Source of the DNA: an uncultured Collinsella sp.
Lineage (GTDB): Bacteria > Actinomycetota > Coriobacteriia > Coriobacteriales > Coriobacteriaceae
NCBI GenBank assembly: GCA_905208635.1
Contig: CAJLPX010000004.1
Span: 34,418 to 98,417 of the forward strand
Reading direction: 5' to 3'
Length of the DNA stretch: 64,000 nucleotides
Shown: piece by piece, positions 34,567 through 42,861 of the stretch
Layout of the letters: each line of letters begins with the position of its first letter
Position numbering within the stretch: position 1 is the stretch's first letter
The notes under the pieces: model-generated
Told to the model about the DNA's origin: nothing
What the model saw: only the letters and a program-made list of their open reading frames with translations
Databases searched by the model: none
Translations under genes and position numbers: made by a program

Positions 34567-34637
34567 TAAGTTGCGGTGAGATACGGACTGTTTTGAAGCT
34601 CCAAAGCGCCAAACAGTCCGCATATCACCGCAACTTA
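34567..34637. repeat. AGTTGCGGTG inverted-repeat element, copy 2
   Basis: TAAGTTGCGGTGAGATACGG (start of the arm 34567-34593) pairs with the arm 34611-34637, 27 positions with few mismatches. It begins 25 bp after the stop codon of the XRE-membrane gene. Confidence 0.82.
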
Positions 34638-34698
34638 CAAACAACTGGGTCAGTTCCGGCACGGAGATTAGCATTGAGCTGACCGCGCGCCACGAAAA

Positions 34699-34838
34699 GG
34701 GGCCATCTACTACGTTTAACTCGAGAGGGCCGACCATACCCGCCTTTTCCGAAAACTGGCAAGCCCTCTACCTGCGGTTTTAATTTCATAATCTTTGTCA
34801 CGGTCGAGGGTGTGGTAGCAAACGTAGTAGATAGGCCC
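34699..34838. repeat. 140-bp element bounded by CTACTACGTTT inverted repeats
   Basis: GGGGCCATCTACTACGTTT at 34699-34717 pairs with AAACGTAGTAGATAGGCCC at 34820-34838. The interior has no open frame of note. Apart from this and copy 2 above, the 34542-35001 gap shows nothing recognisable. Confidence 0.65.
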
Positions 34839-35001
34839 ATTTTGTGGCATACGACCCATACAAGCCCAATCTCGAAGGCTAAAGAGAGCCTCTCATCCAC
34901 GCCTGCGAGCGAAAACCAAATAGAATGAAAGGCAAATGGAAAAGCCCGTTTGACGGGGCAAACGCCGGGCCACATAATGGTTGTCCGGCGTTTGCCCAGA
35001 T

Positions 35002-35041
35002 AAAACCTGCCAAAATAAACCTGTCCCTTTTTGGCAGGTTA
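35002..35041 (-). repeat. hairpin repeat fused to the stop codon of the FtsX-like gene
   Basis: AAAACCTGCCAAAA...TTTTTGGCAGGTTA on the plus strand. The TTA is the reverse of the TAA stop of the minus-strand permease gene. Confidence 0.85.
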
Positions 35042-37804
35042 CTCGGCGCTCTTGAGGGCGCCGACCATGTCGATCTTGTTGAGGGTACGGTTGGTGGCGA
35101 GGTTGACGATAAACGTAAAGCCAAAGGCCAGAAGCACGGATAGCACGTAGCTCAGCGGCTCGACCTCAACATCAAAATACAGCGACGGCATCTGCAAAAT
35201 GTACGTAAAACTCTCGGCCAGCAAGCCGCCCAGCGGCACGCCCAGCGCAGCGCCGATCGCCGTGAGGATCAACGTCTCCTTGTTGACGTAGTGGTGCACC
35301 TCGCCACGGCGGAAGCCCAGCACCTTGATGGTCGCCAGCTCGCGTTCGCGCTCCGAAATATTCGTATTAGACAGCGTAAACACCACCACAAACGACAGGC
35401 ACGCCGCCATAAAGGTCACAAGCACCACGACCGAGTTGATGATGGTGAAGTTGGCCTCATAATTCTCCCAATGCTCGGCCGTACTCGAAATCGTAAGCCA
35501 ACCGTCGCTCTTAAGCTTCTTGCTAAACGCAATCTGGTTGGCCGACGAGCCCTTAAGCAGCACAAAGACACCGTTAAGGCGTGCGCTTCGACCGAACGCG
35601 CGCTCATAGGTGCCCTGCGTCATGTAAAGCGTGTTGCCCAGATAGTTGAGCGAAATGTCGCTAACTTTGACCTTGGCGACATTGAGCGACGAATCCTGGA
35701 CGTGCGCCGTATCACCCGGTTGAATCCCCAGCACCAGCTGTGAACTCTTACTCAGATACACGTCTCCGTCACGCAAAGACAGCGGCTCTTTGGACTCATC
35801 CTCTAGGCGCACGTAGTCATCCAGGTCGTTCGTGCGGTCATCGGGCACCACGATCAGCTGCACGGTCTCGCTCTTTCCGCCGAATGTAAAGGTAACGTTG
35901 TCGGTCATAATCGGCAGCGTCGAAGTCACGGTCACGTCGGAATCCTTGGCTGCACTGCGCTCATCCAACGCCGCGCACGTCTGCGAAAAATCATCGGGAT
36001 TGGCGACCGCCAGCAAATCGTAGCGTGTGATGTGCCCGTACTGCTTGGGCGACAGCGCGACCGACGTATCACGGATGCCCATACCGCAAATCACAAGCGC
36101 CGTGCAGCCCGCAATGCCAAAGATGGTCATAAAGGCGCGCTTTTTGTAGCGGAACAGGTTGCGTGCAGCGACCTTGTTCAAAAAGCCCATGCGGTGCCAG
36201 ATAAAGCCAATGCGCTCGAGCAGAATGCGCGAGCCGGCGCGCGGGGCCTTGGGGCGCATGAGCGAGGCCGGGGTCTCGGCCATCTCGTGGCGGCAGGCGA
36301 TAATTGTGGCGCCCACCACGCCCACGGCAAACAGCGCTACCGACACGAGTGATGACACGATGTCGTACGAAAGCAACATCTGGGGCAGCGAGTACATGTC
36401 GTCGAACACCGTAAACAAGAACAGCGGCAGACCCACAAATCCGATGATATTGCCGAGCACGCCACCGATCAGACACGCCCACAGCGAGTAGTCCACATAT
36501 TTGGACAGGATACGCCCGCGTGAATAGCCGAGTGCCTTGTACAGGCCAATAAGCGTGCGCTCCTCCTCGACCATGCGGGTGGCGGTGGTGAGACTGATAA
36601 GCACGGCGACGATAAAGAAGATGAACGGGAACACCGTGGCAATGGCCTCAATTGACGAGCTATCGCTCTCCACGCTCGAGTAGCTTGCGATGTTATCGCG
36701 GTCCTGGATGTACCAGGTGCATTCGCCCAGGTCAGAGAGCTCGGCGCGGGCATCGGCAAACTGCTGGTCGGCGGCGGCACGGCGCTGGTCCAGGTCGGCT
36801 TGCGCCTGCGCACGCTCGTCGCTGCCCTCGGCCATGCGATTGATGTTGTCCTGCTCGATCCCAAAGACCATATTCGCCTGACGCTCAGCTGCGTCCAAGC
36901 TCGCCGGTGTGTCGACCGTCAGCTCCTGGGCGCGCGCCTTCTCACGCTCCTCGCGGATCTTCTCGATATTGCCCTTGACCTCATTGATCTTTGCCGAGTA
37001 GGCATCCGAATAGGAGTTGAGGCTCTTGGCTCCCTCGACGACCACGTGGACAGCGGAGTAGGAAGAAGATGTCGCGGCATCCTCGCTCACGCAGAACTTG
37101 TAGTCCGCAGTCGAAGCAGCGCGAAAGGCGTTGACTGTCGAGTCGGAGCTCACGTCGGTAGGATCGAGAACCTCGGCCGTGATGGTGTAGTCCCCATCGG
37201 CAAACTGGTCCTTGGCGCTTTGGTTCGACGAGCTCGCATCGTTGGCGGCAAAGCTCACCGTATCGCCGAGCTTTTTGCCCGAAGCCTTCAGGAACTTCGA
37301 AGTCACCGCGACCTCACCGGCGCTCTCGGGCAAATCGCCGCTCACCAGCACCGGTTGATCGATATTCTCCTTGGATAGACTCTGCAAGACCACGCGCTCG
37401 CGCGTTGTGCCCACGGCGGTGTAGGCGGTCTCGGTGTAGATGCCCTCGGCTGTCTCGACGCCGTCGACCTCTTGAATGGCCGCAAGATCGTCGCGCGTAA
37501 GGCCATAGGTCGACTGCACGTTAATGTCATAGACATTCTGCTGGTCAAAATAGGCGTCGACCGAATCGCACAGGTCCTCGCAGCCCGCCTTAAGGCCGCA
37601 CATCACGCTCACGCCGAGCGCCGTGATTACGACGATAGACAAGAAGCGTTTGAGGCTGCCGCGAATCGTGCGGTAGATGCCACGGCGAAAAACCGTCGGC
37701 ACCATATCGTTTGAGCTTTGAGCGGTACGGTAGGTCGCGAACTCCCGGTCGCGACCCGCGTGCTCCGTATCGTGGTTTTGGCTGTTTTGGCGGTCCTGGT
37801 CCAT
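35039..37804 (-). CDS. FtsX-like ABC transporter permease
   Basis: A large permease (about 921 residues) of the MacB/FtsX type. A charged N-terminus is followed by one helix near residue 60. A big extracytoplasmic domain (about 85-390) contains a coiled-coil, Glu/Ala/Arg-rich part. Three helices come next, then a second helix (near 570) with another outside domain and three C-terminal helices. Both core segments have the conserved LIGLYKALGYSRGRIL and LATIKVLGFRRGEV loops that contact the ATPase. The start is ATG at 37804, or GTG at 37816 overlapping the ATPase stop. It pairs with the ATPase gene just upstream; the cargo is unknown, perhaps a lipid or peptide. Confidence 0.9.
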   Translation of the reverse strand: MDQDRQNSQNHDTEHAGRDREFATYRTAQSSNDMVPTVFRRGIYRTIRGSLKRFLSIVVITALGVSVMCGLKAGCEDLCDSVDAYFDQQNVYDINVQSTYGLTRDDLAAIQEVDGVETAEGIYTETAYTAVGTTRERVVLQSLSKENIDQPVLVSGDLPESAGEVAVTSKFLKASGKKLGDTVSFAANDASSSNQSAKDQFADGDYTITAEVLDPTDVSSDSTVNAFRAASTADYKFCVSEDAATSSSYSAVHVVVEGAKSLNSYSDAYSAKINEVKGNIEKIREEREKARAQELTVDTPASLDAAERQANMVFGIEQDNINRMAEGSDERAQAQADLDQRRAAADQQFADARAELSDLGECTWYIQDRDNIASYSSVESDSSSIEAIATVFPFIFFIVAVLISLTTATRMVEEERTLIGLYKALGYSRGRILSKYVDYSLWACLIGGVLGNIIGFVGLPLFLFTVFDDMYSLPQMLLSYDIVSSLVSVALFAVGVVGATIIACRHEMAETPASLMRPKAPRAGSRILLERIGFIWHRMGFLNKVAARNLFRYKKRAFMTIFGIAGCTALVICGMGIRDTSVALSPKQYGHITRYDLLAVANPDDFSQTCAALDERSAAKDSDVTVTSTLPIMTDNVTFTFGGKSETVQLIVVPDDRTNDLDDYVRLEDESKEPLSLRDGDVYLSKSSQLVLGIQPGDTAHVQDSSLNVAKVKVSDISLNYLGNTLYMTQGTYERAFGRSARLNGVFVLLKGSSANQIAFSKKLKSDGWLTISSTAEHWENYEANFTIINSVVVLVTFMAACLSFVVVFTLSNTNISERERELATIKVLGFRRGEVHHYVNKETLILTAIGAALGVPLGGLLAESFTYILQMPSLYFDVEVEPLSYVLSVLLAFGFTFIVNLATNRTLNKIDMVGALKSAE

Positions 37805-37809
37805 GGGCG

Positions 37810-38511
37810 CTACCACTCGATCGTCTCGATAGGCACGGGATTTTGCTGGATCGTCTCGCTCTCCACGCGGCCGCTCTTAAAGCGGATCAGGCGATCGGCC
37901 ATGGGCGCCAGCGCGGAGTTGTGGGTGATGATAATGACCGTGATGCCCTGCTTGCGGCAGGTGTCCTGCAGCAGCTGCAAGATCTGCTTGCCGGTTTTGT
38001 AGTCGAGTGCACCCGTGGGCTCGTCGCATAAAAGCAGCTTGGGGTTCTTGGCCAGCGCGCGGGCAATGGACACGCGCTGCTGCTCGCCGCCCGAAAGCTG
38101 CGCCGGAAAGTTGCTCAGGCGCTCGCCCAGGCCAACCTGGCAAAGCGTTTGCTCGGCATCGAGTGAATCGGGGCAGATCTGCGCCGCAAGCTCGACATTT
38201 TCGAGCGCCGTCAGGTTGGGGACCAGATTGTAGAACTGGAAAACAAAGCCGACGTCGGCGCGGCGGTATTCCACGAGCTGTGCCTCGTTGGCGGAGCTCA
38301 CGTCGCGCCCGTCCACCGTCACGGTACCGGAGGTCGCCGTATCCATGCCACCCAGAATGTTGAGCGCCGTGGTTTTACCGGCGCCCGAAGCGCCCAGGAT
38401 AATGGCAAGCTCGCCACGCTCAACGGTAAAGCTCGCGCCGTCGAGCGCGTGAATGCGGGCATCGCCCTCGCCGTATGCTTTGATGACGTCTTTAAATTCG
38501 ATATAGGCCAT
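37810..38511 (-). CDS. ABC transporter ATP-binding protein (MacB/LolD type)
   Basis: A 233-residue ATPase with Walker A GASGAGKTT near residue 38, Q-loop FVFQFYNLVPNLTALEN, signature LSGGEQQRVSIARAL, Walker B LLLCDEPTGALD and switch IITHNSALAPMADR. This is the mechanotransmission class that works with FtsX-like permeases at the membrane. Its last codons (GAG TGG TAG) touch the permease start, so translation is coupled. A copy of the hairpin repeat lies 51 bp upstream of its start. Confidence 0.94.
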   Translation of the reverse strand: MAYIEFKDVIKAYGEGDARIHALDGASFTVERGELAIILGASGAGKTTALNILGGMDTATSGTVTVDGRDVSSANEAQLVEYRRADVGFVFQFYNLVPNLTALENVELAAQICPDSLDAEQTLCQVGLGERLSNFPAQLSGGEQQRVSIARALAKNPKLLLCDEPTGALDYKTGKQILQLLQDTCRKQGITVIIITHNSALAPMADRLIRFKSGRVESETIQQNPVPIETIEW

Positions 38512-38561
38512 CGATCGGTTCCCATCTGGTCGGATAACTCTTTAGTATTACCCATTTCGCA

Positions 38562-38600
38562 CCTATCAAAAAGAGACAGGTTTATTTTGGCAGGTTTTAT
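38562..38600 (+). repeat. hairpin repeat, opposite orientation
   Basis: CCTATCAAAAAGAGACAGGT continues to TTTATTTTGGCAGGTTTTAT. The left stem is degenerate (CCTATC). The stretch 38601-38923 holds no supportable gene or structure. Confidence 0.7.
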
Positions 38601-38923
38601 ATGGGGAAACGTACCTCTTTGGGGGCAGCGCGGGACGCGCAGGGGCGGCCGTGCAGATCGGCACAGCCGTCTCACGTGGAATCGACCGACGCCTGCCTTT
38701 CCGTGACACCGGCAACTCGTTTTTGCTTGTTGGCATGGCCGCCATTATGCCTTGGGACTGAGCACTCAAATTCTCACTCCTCATTGCCACGCTTGCCGCA
38801 AGCTATCAGGGTGACGAGATGACGACGCTCGCTGTAGCAGCGCAGCCACACTCTATAAGCGAGGCGTTTGCCAGCAAAAAAGCGCGCGACAGGGTAAGCC
38901 CGCCGCACGCTATCCTATGCGGA

Positions 38924-39598
38924 CTAGTTATTGTTGTTGGTCATCGAGGCCACTGCTGCCGCAAGATTGGAAATGGGCATCGTCTGCAACCAGATGCGAC
39001 CGGGACCGGTGAGCACGGTGTTGAACACGCCCTCGCCACCAAACATGATGTTTTTGACGCCCTTGACCATTTGAGCGTCAATGCTCACGGTCTCCTCAAA
39101 GCCGGCCACGTTGCCGGTATCCACAATCATCTGCTGGCCAGCAGCGAGCTCGTACTCAACCAGGTCGCCGTCGATCTCGGCAAAAGCAACACCCGAGCCC
39201 GTGAGCTTCTGCATGATAAAGCCCTCGCCGCCAAAGACGCCGGCCTTTGCCTTCTTGTTAAAGTGAATGCTCAACTCGACGCCACTTTCCGCGGCAAGGA
39301 ACGAACGCTTCTGCAAAATCCAGCTCTTGCCCGGACCGATCTCGATTGGCACGATGCGGCCGGGGAAGCAGGAGCCAAACGCGATCATGCCATCGCCACG
39401 CGCGGTCCAAATGTTTTGGAACAATGCCTCACCCGAAAAAGCCTTGGAGAACATCTTGCCGATGCCACCGCCCGAGGTAGACATTTCCATGTTGGGGGTC
39501 ATCCAAGCCATGGCGCCGCTTTCGGTGATCATGGATTCGCCATCGCTAAGGTTGCACGTAACAACCGGGAAAGCCCCTCCGCCGATCTCGTACTGCAT
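38924..39598 (-). CDS. AIM24/TIGR00266 family protein
   Basis: A 224-residue beta-rich protein of the AIM24 (TIGR00266) family, built on a double-stranded beta-helix. Seen: MQYEIGGGAFPVV at the start, GESMITESGAMAWM, GIGKMFSKAFSGEALF, and GGEGFIMQKLTGSG and FGGEGVFNTVLTGPG repeats. Family members are conserved but functionally unclear; some bacterial relatives are linked to membranes. It stands alone, with a GGAAAGGAGACGGTC ribosome binding site. The C-terminal NNNN run is a curiosity. Confidence 0.88.
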   Translation of the reverse strand: MQYEIGGGAFPVVTCNLSDGESMITESGAMAWMTPNMEMSTSGGGIGKMFSKAFSGEALFQNIWTARGDGMIAFGSCFPGRIVPIEIGPGKSWILQKRSFLAAESGVELSIHFNKKAKAGVFGGEGFIMQKLTGSGVAFAEIDGDLVEYELAAGQQMIVDTGNVAGFEETVSIDAQMVKGVKNIMFGGEGVFNTVLTGPGRIWLQTMPISNLAAAVASMTNNNN

Positions 39599-39706
39599 GA
39601 CCGTCTCCTTTCCACTCAGGAGCCGAATAACGATGCCTATATTTTAGCAGGTAGAGATGCATATGTTCACACCGCCCATGCCCTCTCCTGCGGACGTTTC
39701 CCCAGA

Positions 39707-39749
39707 TAAAACCTGCCAAAATAAACCTGTTCCTTTTTGGCAGGTTTTA
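39707..39749 (-). repeat. hairpin repeat fused to the stop codon of the kinase remnant
   Basis: AAAACCTGCCAAAA...TTTTTGGCAGGTTTTA on the plus strand; the TTA at 39747-39749 is the stop codon of the minus-strand gene fragment. Confidence 0.85.
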
Positions 39750-40301
39750 AAGGCAAACGGTGAAGGTGATCTGGTTGCCGTGACCGGATACGGTGGCGGC
39801 GCCTCCATGGGCCTCGGCGATGGCACGCACCACGGACAGGCCCACGCCCGAGCCACCCGTCTTGGAGCTGCGCGACGCATCCGCACGATAGAAGCGATCG
39901 AACAATCGGTCCAGGTCGCCCTCGGGCAGCTCGTCCACGGCGTTCGATACGACAAGCTCGGCGGCGCCCTTGCCTTTGCCGTGCGAAACGGCGCACAGGC
40001 TCAGCTCAATCACGCTGCCCTCGCTCGCATAGCGCGTGGCGTTGTCCAGTAGCAACTCAACCACCTGCGCCACCGCCGCGGCATCGGCATGGGTCCGCAC
40101 GCCGGTCGCAATCGACGTCGACAGGCGCTTACCGCCTGAGACCACCACCGACTTAAACGGCGCCGCCGCCTTGTTCACCGCCTCCGAAAGATCGATCGAC
40201 GCCATGGTAAAGCCCGCCGAGCCCTCGTCCATGCATGCCAAGAACACCAAGCGCTCCGTGAGCGCCGATAATAGCGCACCCGCACTCGCCTTAGTGCTGC
40301 C
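39747..40301 (-). pseudogene. sensor histidine kinase remnant (ATPase domain only)
   Basis: About 184 codons encode the C-terminal ATP-binding domain of a histidine kinase: VELLLDNATRYA (N box), RLFDRFYRADASRSSKTGGSGVGLSVV (F and G boxes) and a final TFTVCL. The open frame extends upstream to a TAA at 40302-40304, reading ALTERLVFLACMDEG, typical of the end of the dimerisation helices. The phosphorylated-histidine motif, sensor domain and any partner receiver are absent. It is a 5'-truncated remnant, or a free ATPase domain if translated from GTG at 40250. Confidence 0.75.
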
Positions 40302-40389
40302 TTAGCAGGTCGATGAGCATATTTAAAAAAGCAAGGTTATAGCTTAGTCGGACTTAAGGAACGGGCGGCTTCACATCTCGCCCTGCAAA

Positions 40390-40429
40390 CAACGCCCGTA
40401 CAGCGAGCGCGCTTGCCGCATGGGCGTTG
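40390..40429 (-). terminator. hairpin after ogt
   Basis: CAACGCCC at 40390-40397 pairs with GGGCGTTG at 40422-40429; on the minus strand it is followed by TTTGCAGG. It lies 14 bp after the ogt stop codon. Confidence 0.5.
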
Positions 40430-40443
40430 CGGCCGCCTGCAGC

Positions 40444-41019
40444 TTATAGATAGGCACCCTCGAGGCGCAGCAGCCACTCCTTGCGATCCAGTCCACCGGC
40501 GTATCCGTTGAGCGATCCGTCGGCCGCGACCACGCGATGGCACGGCACGATAATCGAAATAGGGTTGCGAGCGACCGCAGCCCCCACCGCGCGAGGAGAT
40601 ACAACGGGCGCTTCATTTCCCGGCACACGATGTCGAGCCGCAACACGCTGGGCGATCTCGCCATACGTAGCGACCTCGCCACGCGGAATTGAAAGTAGCT
40701 CAAACCAAACCTCACGCTGAAACGCCGTGCCAATCAAATGCAACGGCGGCGTAAACCGAGGCTCCTGCCCCGCAAAATAGGCGTTGAGCCAAGCCCAAGA
40801 ACGCTCTAGCACCGAAGAAGCCGCGCCATTGGCCGGATTTACCGTCTGCATGCCCCCGGCACCCGAAACTGCATCGGTGCCCTCAACGTATTCGGCGCTT
40901 TCTTTAAGAAGCGTGGAACCAAAGTGCTCCTGCCCCTCAAACCAAAGCCCCGTCAGACCGCGGCCATCAGCGGCAAGCAAGATTTCGCCCAAAGGCGAAG
41001 CAAACGTCGTCGTGACCAC
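40444..41019 (-). CDS. ogt: methylated-DNA--protein-cysteine methyltransferase
   Basis: A 191-residue DNA repair protein that takes the methyl group from O6-methylguanine onto its own cysteine in a suicide reaction. The active site is IIVPCHRVV (Cys160), preceded by the helix-turn-helix arginine region RAVGAAVARNP and followed by NGYAGGLDRKEWLL. The N-terminus starts MVTTTFASPLGEILL. The insert at about residues 40-70 is longer than usual. It stands alone; no ada partner is seen. Confidence 0.94.
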   Translation of the reverse strand: MVTTTFASPLGEILLAADGRGLTGLWFEGQEHFGSTLLKESAEYVEGTDAVSGAGGMQTVNPANGAASSVLERSWAWLNAYFAGQEPRFTPPLHLIGTAFQREVWFELLSIPRGEVATYGEIAQRVAARHRVPGNEAPVVSPRAVGAAVARNPISIIVPCHRVVAADGSLNGYAGGLDRKEWLLRLEGAYL

Positions 41020-41185
41020 CAGCGGCTCCCTTCAAAACTCCGCAACATAATACCGCGAATTGTACAGACAACCCCGCAGATACGTCTGGGCGGGCTCGCA
41101 ATTACTTAAGCGAGACTGTTTTCCCTAATCAAGCGAAAAAGACGCAGGGCATCGACACCAGAGCGGTACCCCTGTCAGCCGAGCT

Positions 41186-41356
41186 CTAATACTTTCCCGA
41201 GAAGTGAACGAGTAAAAACGAAGTCCCGGAGCATCCACACCTTTAGACCGCAAAACCGCAGGATTCGCGCTGCAAAACCGCAGGACATAGCAATCAAAAA
41301 ATGCCAATGCTTCGGGGGTCCAAATAAGGTCGTTCACTTCACGGGAAAAGTATTAG
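41186..41356. repeat. 171-bp MITE-like element with terminal inverted repeats
   Basis: TCTAATACTTTCCCGAGAAG starts the left arm (41186-41212) and pairs with the right arm (41331-41356, CGTTCACTTCACGGGAAAAG). Inside, GCAAAACCGCAGGA occurs twice in direct orientation (about 41259 and 41279). No convincing gene is present in the 41020-41663 gap, which holds this element and the hairpin below. Confidence 0.7.
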
Positions 41357-41520
41357 ACCTCAATTCGCACCAAGCCCAAAGTCACCCCAGGCAGCAGGCG
41401 CGAAGCGCCGAGGCCGCCGCCGGGACTAGGGCCCGCAACAACCACGTGCCCCCACATCAGCCCAGCGGCCCCAACCAGCAACGGCCCCATCGCAGGCCGC
41501 TCGCAGCCGAGTCACCGCAG

Positions 41521-41648
41521 GCGGGGGCCGGGCTTGGTTTTCAGAACACTCCGCAGACCAGTGTGGCGCCTTGTCCGCGGCTCCGAAGGAGCAGAACAAG
41601 GCGCCACACATGGTCGAGGACGTTCTGAAAACCAAGCCCGGCCCCCGC
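41521..41648. repeat. 128-bp long hairpin, member of the conserved internal-loop family
   Basis: A perfect 27-bp outer stem (41521-41547 with 41622-41648) is followed by ACTCCGCAG opposite TCGAGGAC. A 13-bp inner stem comes next (TGTGGCGCCTTGT/ACAAGGCGCCACA), and the tip is GCTCC-GAA-GGAGC. It starts 16 bp from the asd stop codon. Confidence 0.88.
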
Positions 41649-41663
41649 CGGACAGGTCAACCG

Positions 41664-42689
41664 CTACTCGCAGAGCAGCTTAGCGATCTGGACGGCGTTG
41701 GTTGCCGCGCCCTTACGGATTTGGTCGCCGCAGCACCAGAAGGTGATACCGCGCACGGCCTCGGGGTTCGAGATGTCGCGACGCACGCGGCCGACCCAAA
41801 TCAGGTCCTGGTCGGACGTATCCATCGGCATGGGGAAGCGATCGTGCGCATCCTCGGCGCTCATATCGTCAACCAGCTTCACGCCCGGAGCGGCAGCCAG
41901 CGCAGCACGGGCCTCCTCGACCGTAATGTCGCGCTCAAACTCGAGCGTAATGCTCTCGGAGTGCGAACGCAGCACGGGCACGCGCACGCAGGTGCAGTTC
42001 ACGCGCAGCTCGGGCAGATGCATGATCTTGCGGCCCTCGTTTTGCAGCTTCATCTCCTCGGAGGTAAAGCCCTCCTCCTTGACACCGCCAATCTGCGGAA
42101 TCAGGTTGCTCGCGAGCTGGGCGGCAAAGGCGCGCGGCTCGGGAATCTCCTCGCCGCGGCCCAGAGCGGCCAGCTGAGCCTCGAGCTCAGCCATACCGGG
42201 AGCGCCAGCGCCCGAAGCCGCCTGGTACGTCGAAACGATCATGCGCTTCACGCCGGCGAGCTGATGCAGCGGCCACGTAGGAACTAGGCCGATGATGGTC
42301 GCGCAGTTGGGGTTGGCGATAAGGCCGTGATGCCACTTGATGTCGTCGGCATTGATCTCGGGCACGACCAGCGGCACCTCGGGATCCATGCGGAAGGCGT
42401 GGCTGTTGTCGACCACGACGGCGCCGCGCTTGACGGCCTCGGGCAGCAGCTCCTTGGCGATATCGTCACCGACAGCGCCGAGCACGATGTCGCAGCCCTC
42501 AAAAGCCTCGGGGCAAGCCTCCTCAATCACAGCCTGCTCGCCGCGGAACTCGACGGTCTTGCCCGCAGAGCGTGCGCTCGCCAGCAGCTTGAGCTTGCCG
42601 ACCGGGAACTCCTGCTCGTTCAGGCACTCGAGCATCTGGGTGCCCACGGCTCCCGTCGCGCCCAAAATAGCAACCGTGTACTGTTTCAT
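41664..42689 (-). CDS. asd: aspartate-semialdehyde dehydrogenase
   Basis: A 341-residue enzyme reducing aspartyl phosphate to aspartate semialdehyde, the second step of lysine, threonine and methionine synthesis. It starts with the NADP loop GATGAVGTQM. The catalytic cysteine is in NPNCAT (Cys129) and the active-site histidine region is RVPVLRSHSES. GGGGGAAGC precedes the ATG; the 68-residue longer frame is non-coding. It lies downstream of lysC on the same strand but a terminator-like hairpin separates them. Confidence 0.96.
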   Translation of the reverse strand: MKQYTVAILGATGAVGTQMLECLNEQEFPVGKLKLLASARSAGKTVEFRGEQAVIEEACPEAFEGCDIVLGAVGDDIAKELLPEAVKRGAVVVDNSHAFRMDPEVPLVVPEINADDIKWHHGLIANPNCATIIGLVPTWPLHQLAGVKRMIVSTYQAASGAGAPGMAELEAQLAALGRGEEIPEPRAFAAQLASNLIPQIGGVKEEGFTSEEMKLQNEGRKIMHLPELRVNCTCVRVPVLRSHSESITLEFERDITVEEARAALAAAPGVKLVDDMSAEDAHDRFPMPMDTSDQDLIWVGRVRRDISNPEAVRGITFWCCGDQIRKGAATNAVQIAKLLCE

Positions 42690-42763
42690 GCTTCCCCCTT
42701 TAAAGGTTGTGGCTATCGCCCGCACGCCAAGCAGGCCGATTATTGTTGCCAGTGTATACAAGA

Positions 42764-42790
42764 ACGGGGCAGGCACGAAACCCGCCCCGT
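42764..42790 (-). terminator. terminator of lysC
   Basis: ACGGGGC and GCCCCGT pair around 13 bases; on the minus strand TTCTTGT follows. It lies between lysC and asd, so the two may be separate transcripts. Confidence 0.55.
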
Positions 42791-42861
42791 CGAAACGAAA
42801 CCGAAACGAAACGCCCCGCCGTAGATTTTTTGACATGACCCAAAAATCTACCGAGCAGTCG

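Noticed and set aside
38566..38790. 74-residue minus-strand frame
   Set aside because: It includes a translated copy of the hairpin repeat and has no recognisable start signal.
41125..41337. 70-residue minus-strand frame
   Set aside because: It lies over the arms and interior of the MITE-like element and lacks a ribosome binding site or known motif.
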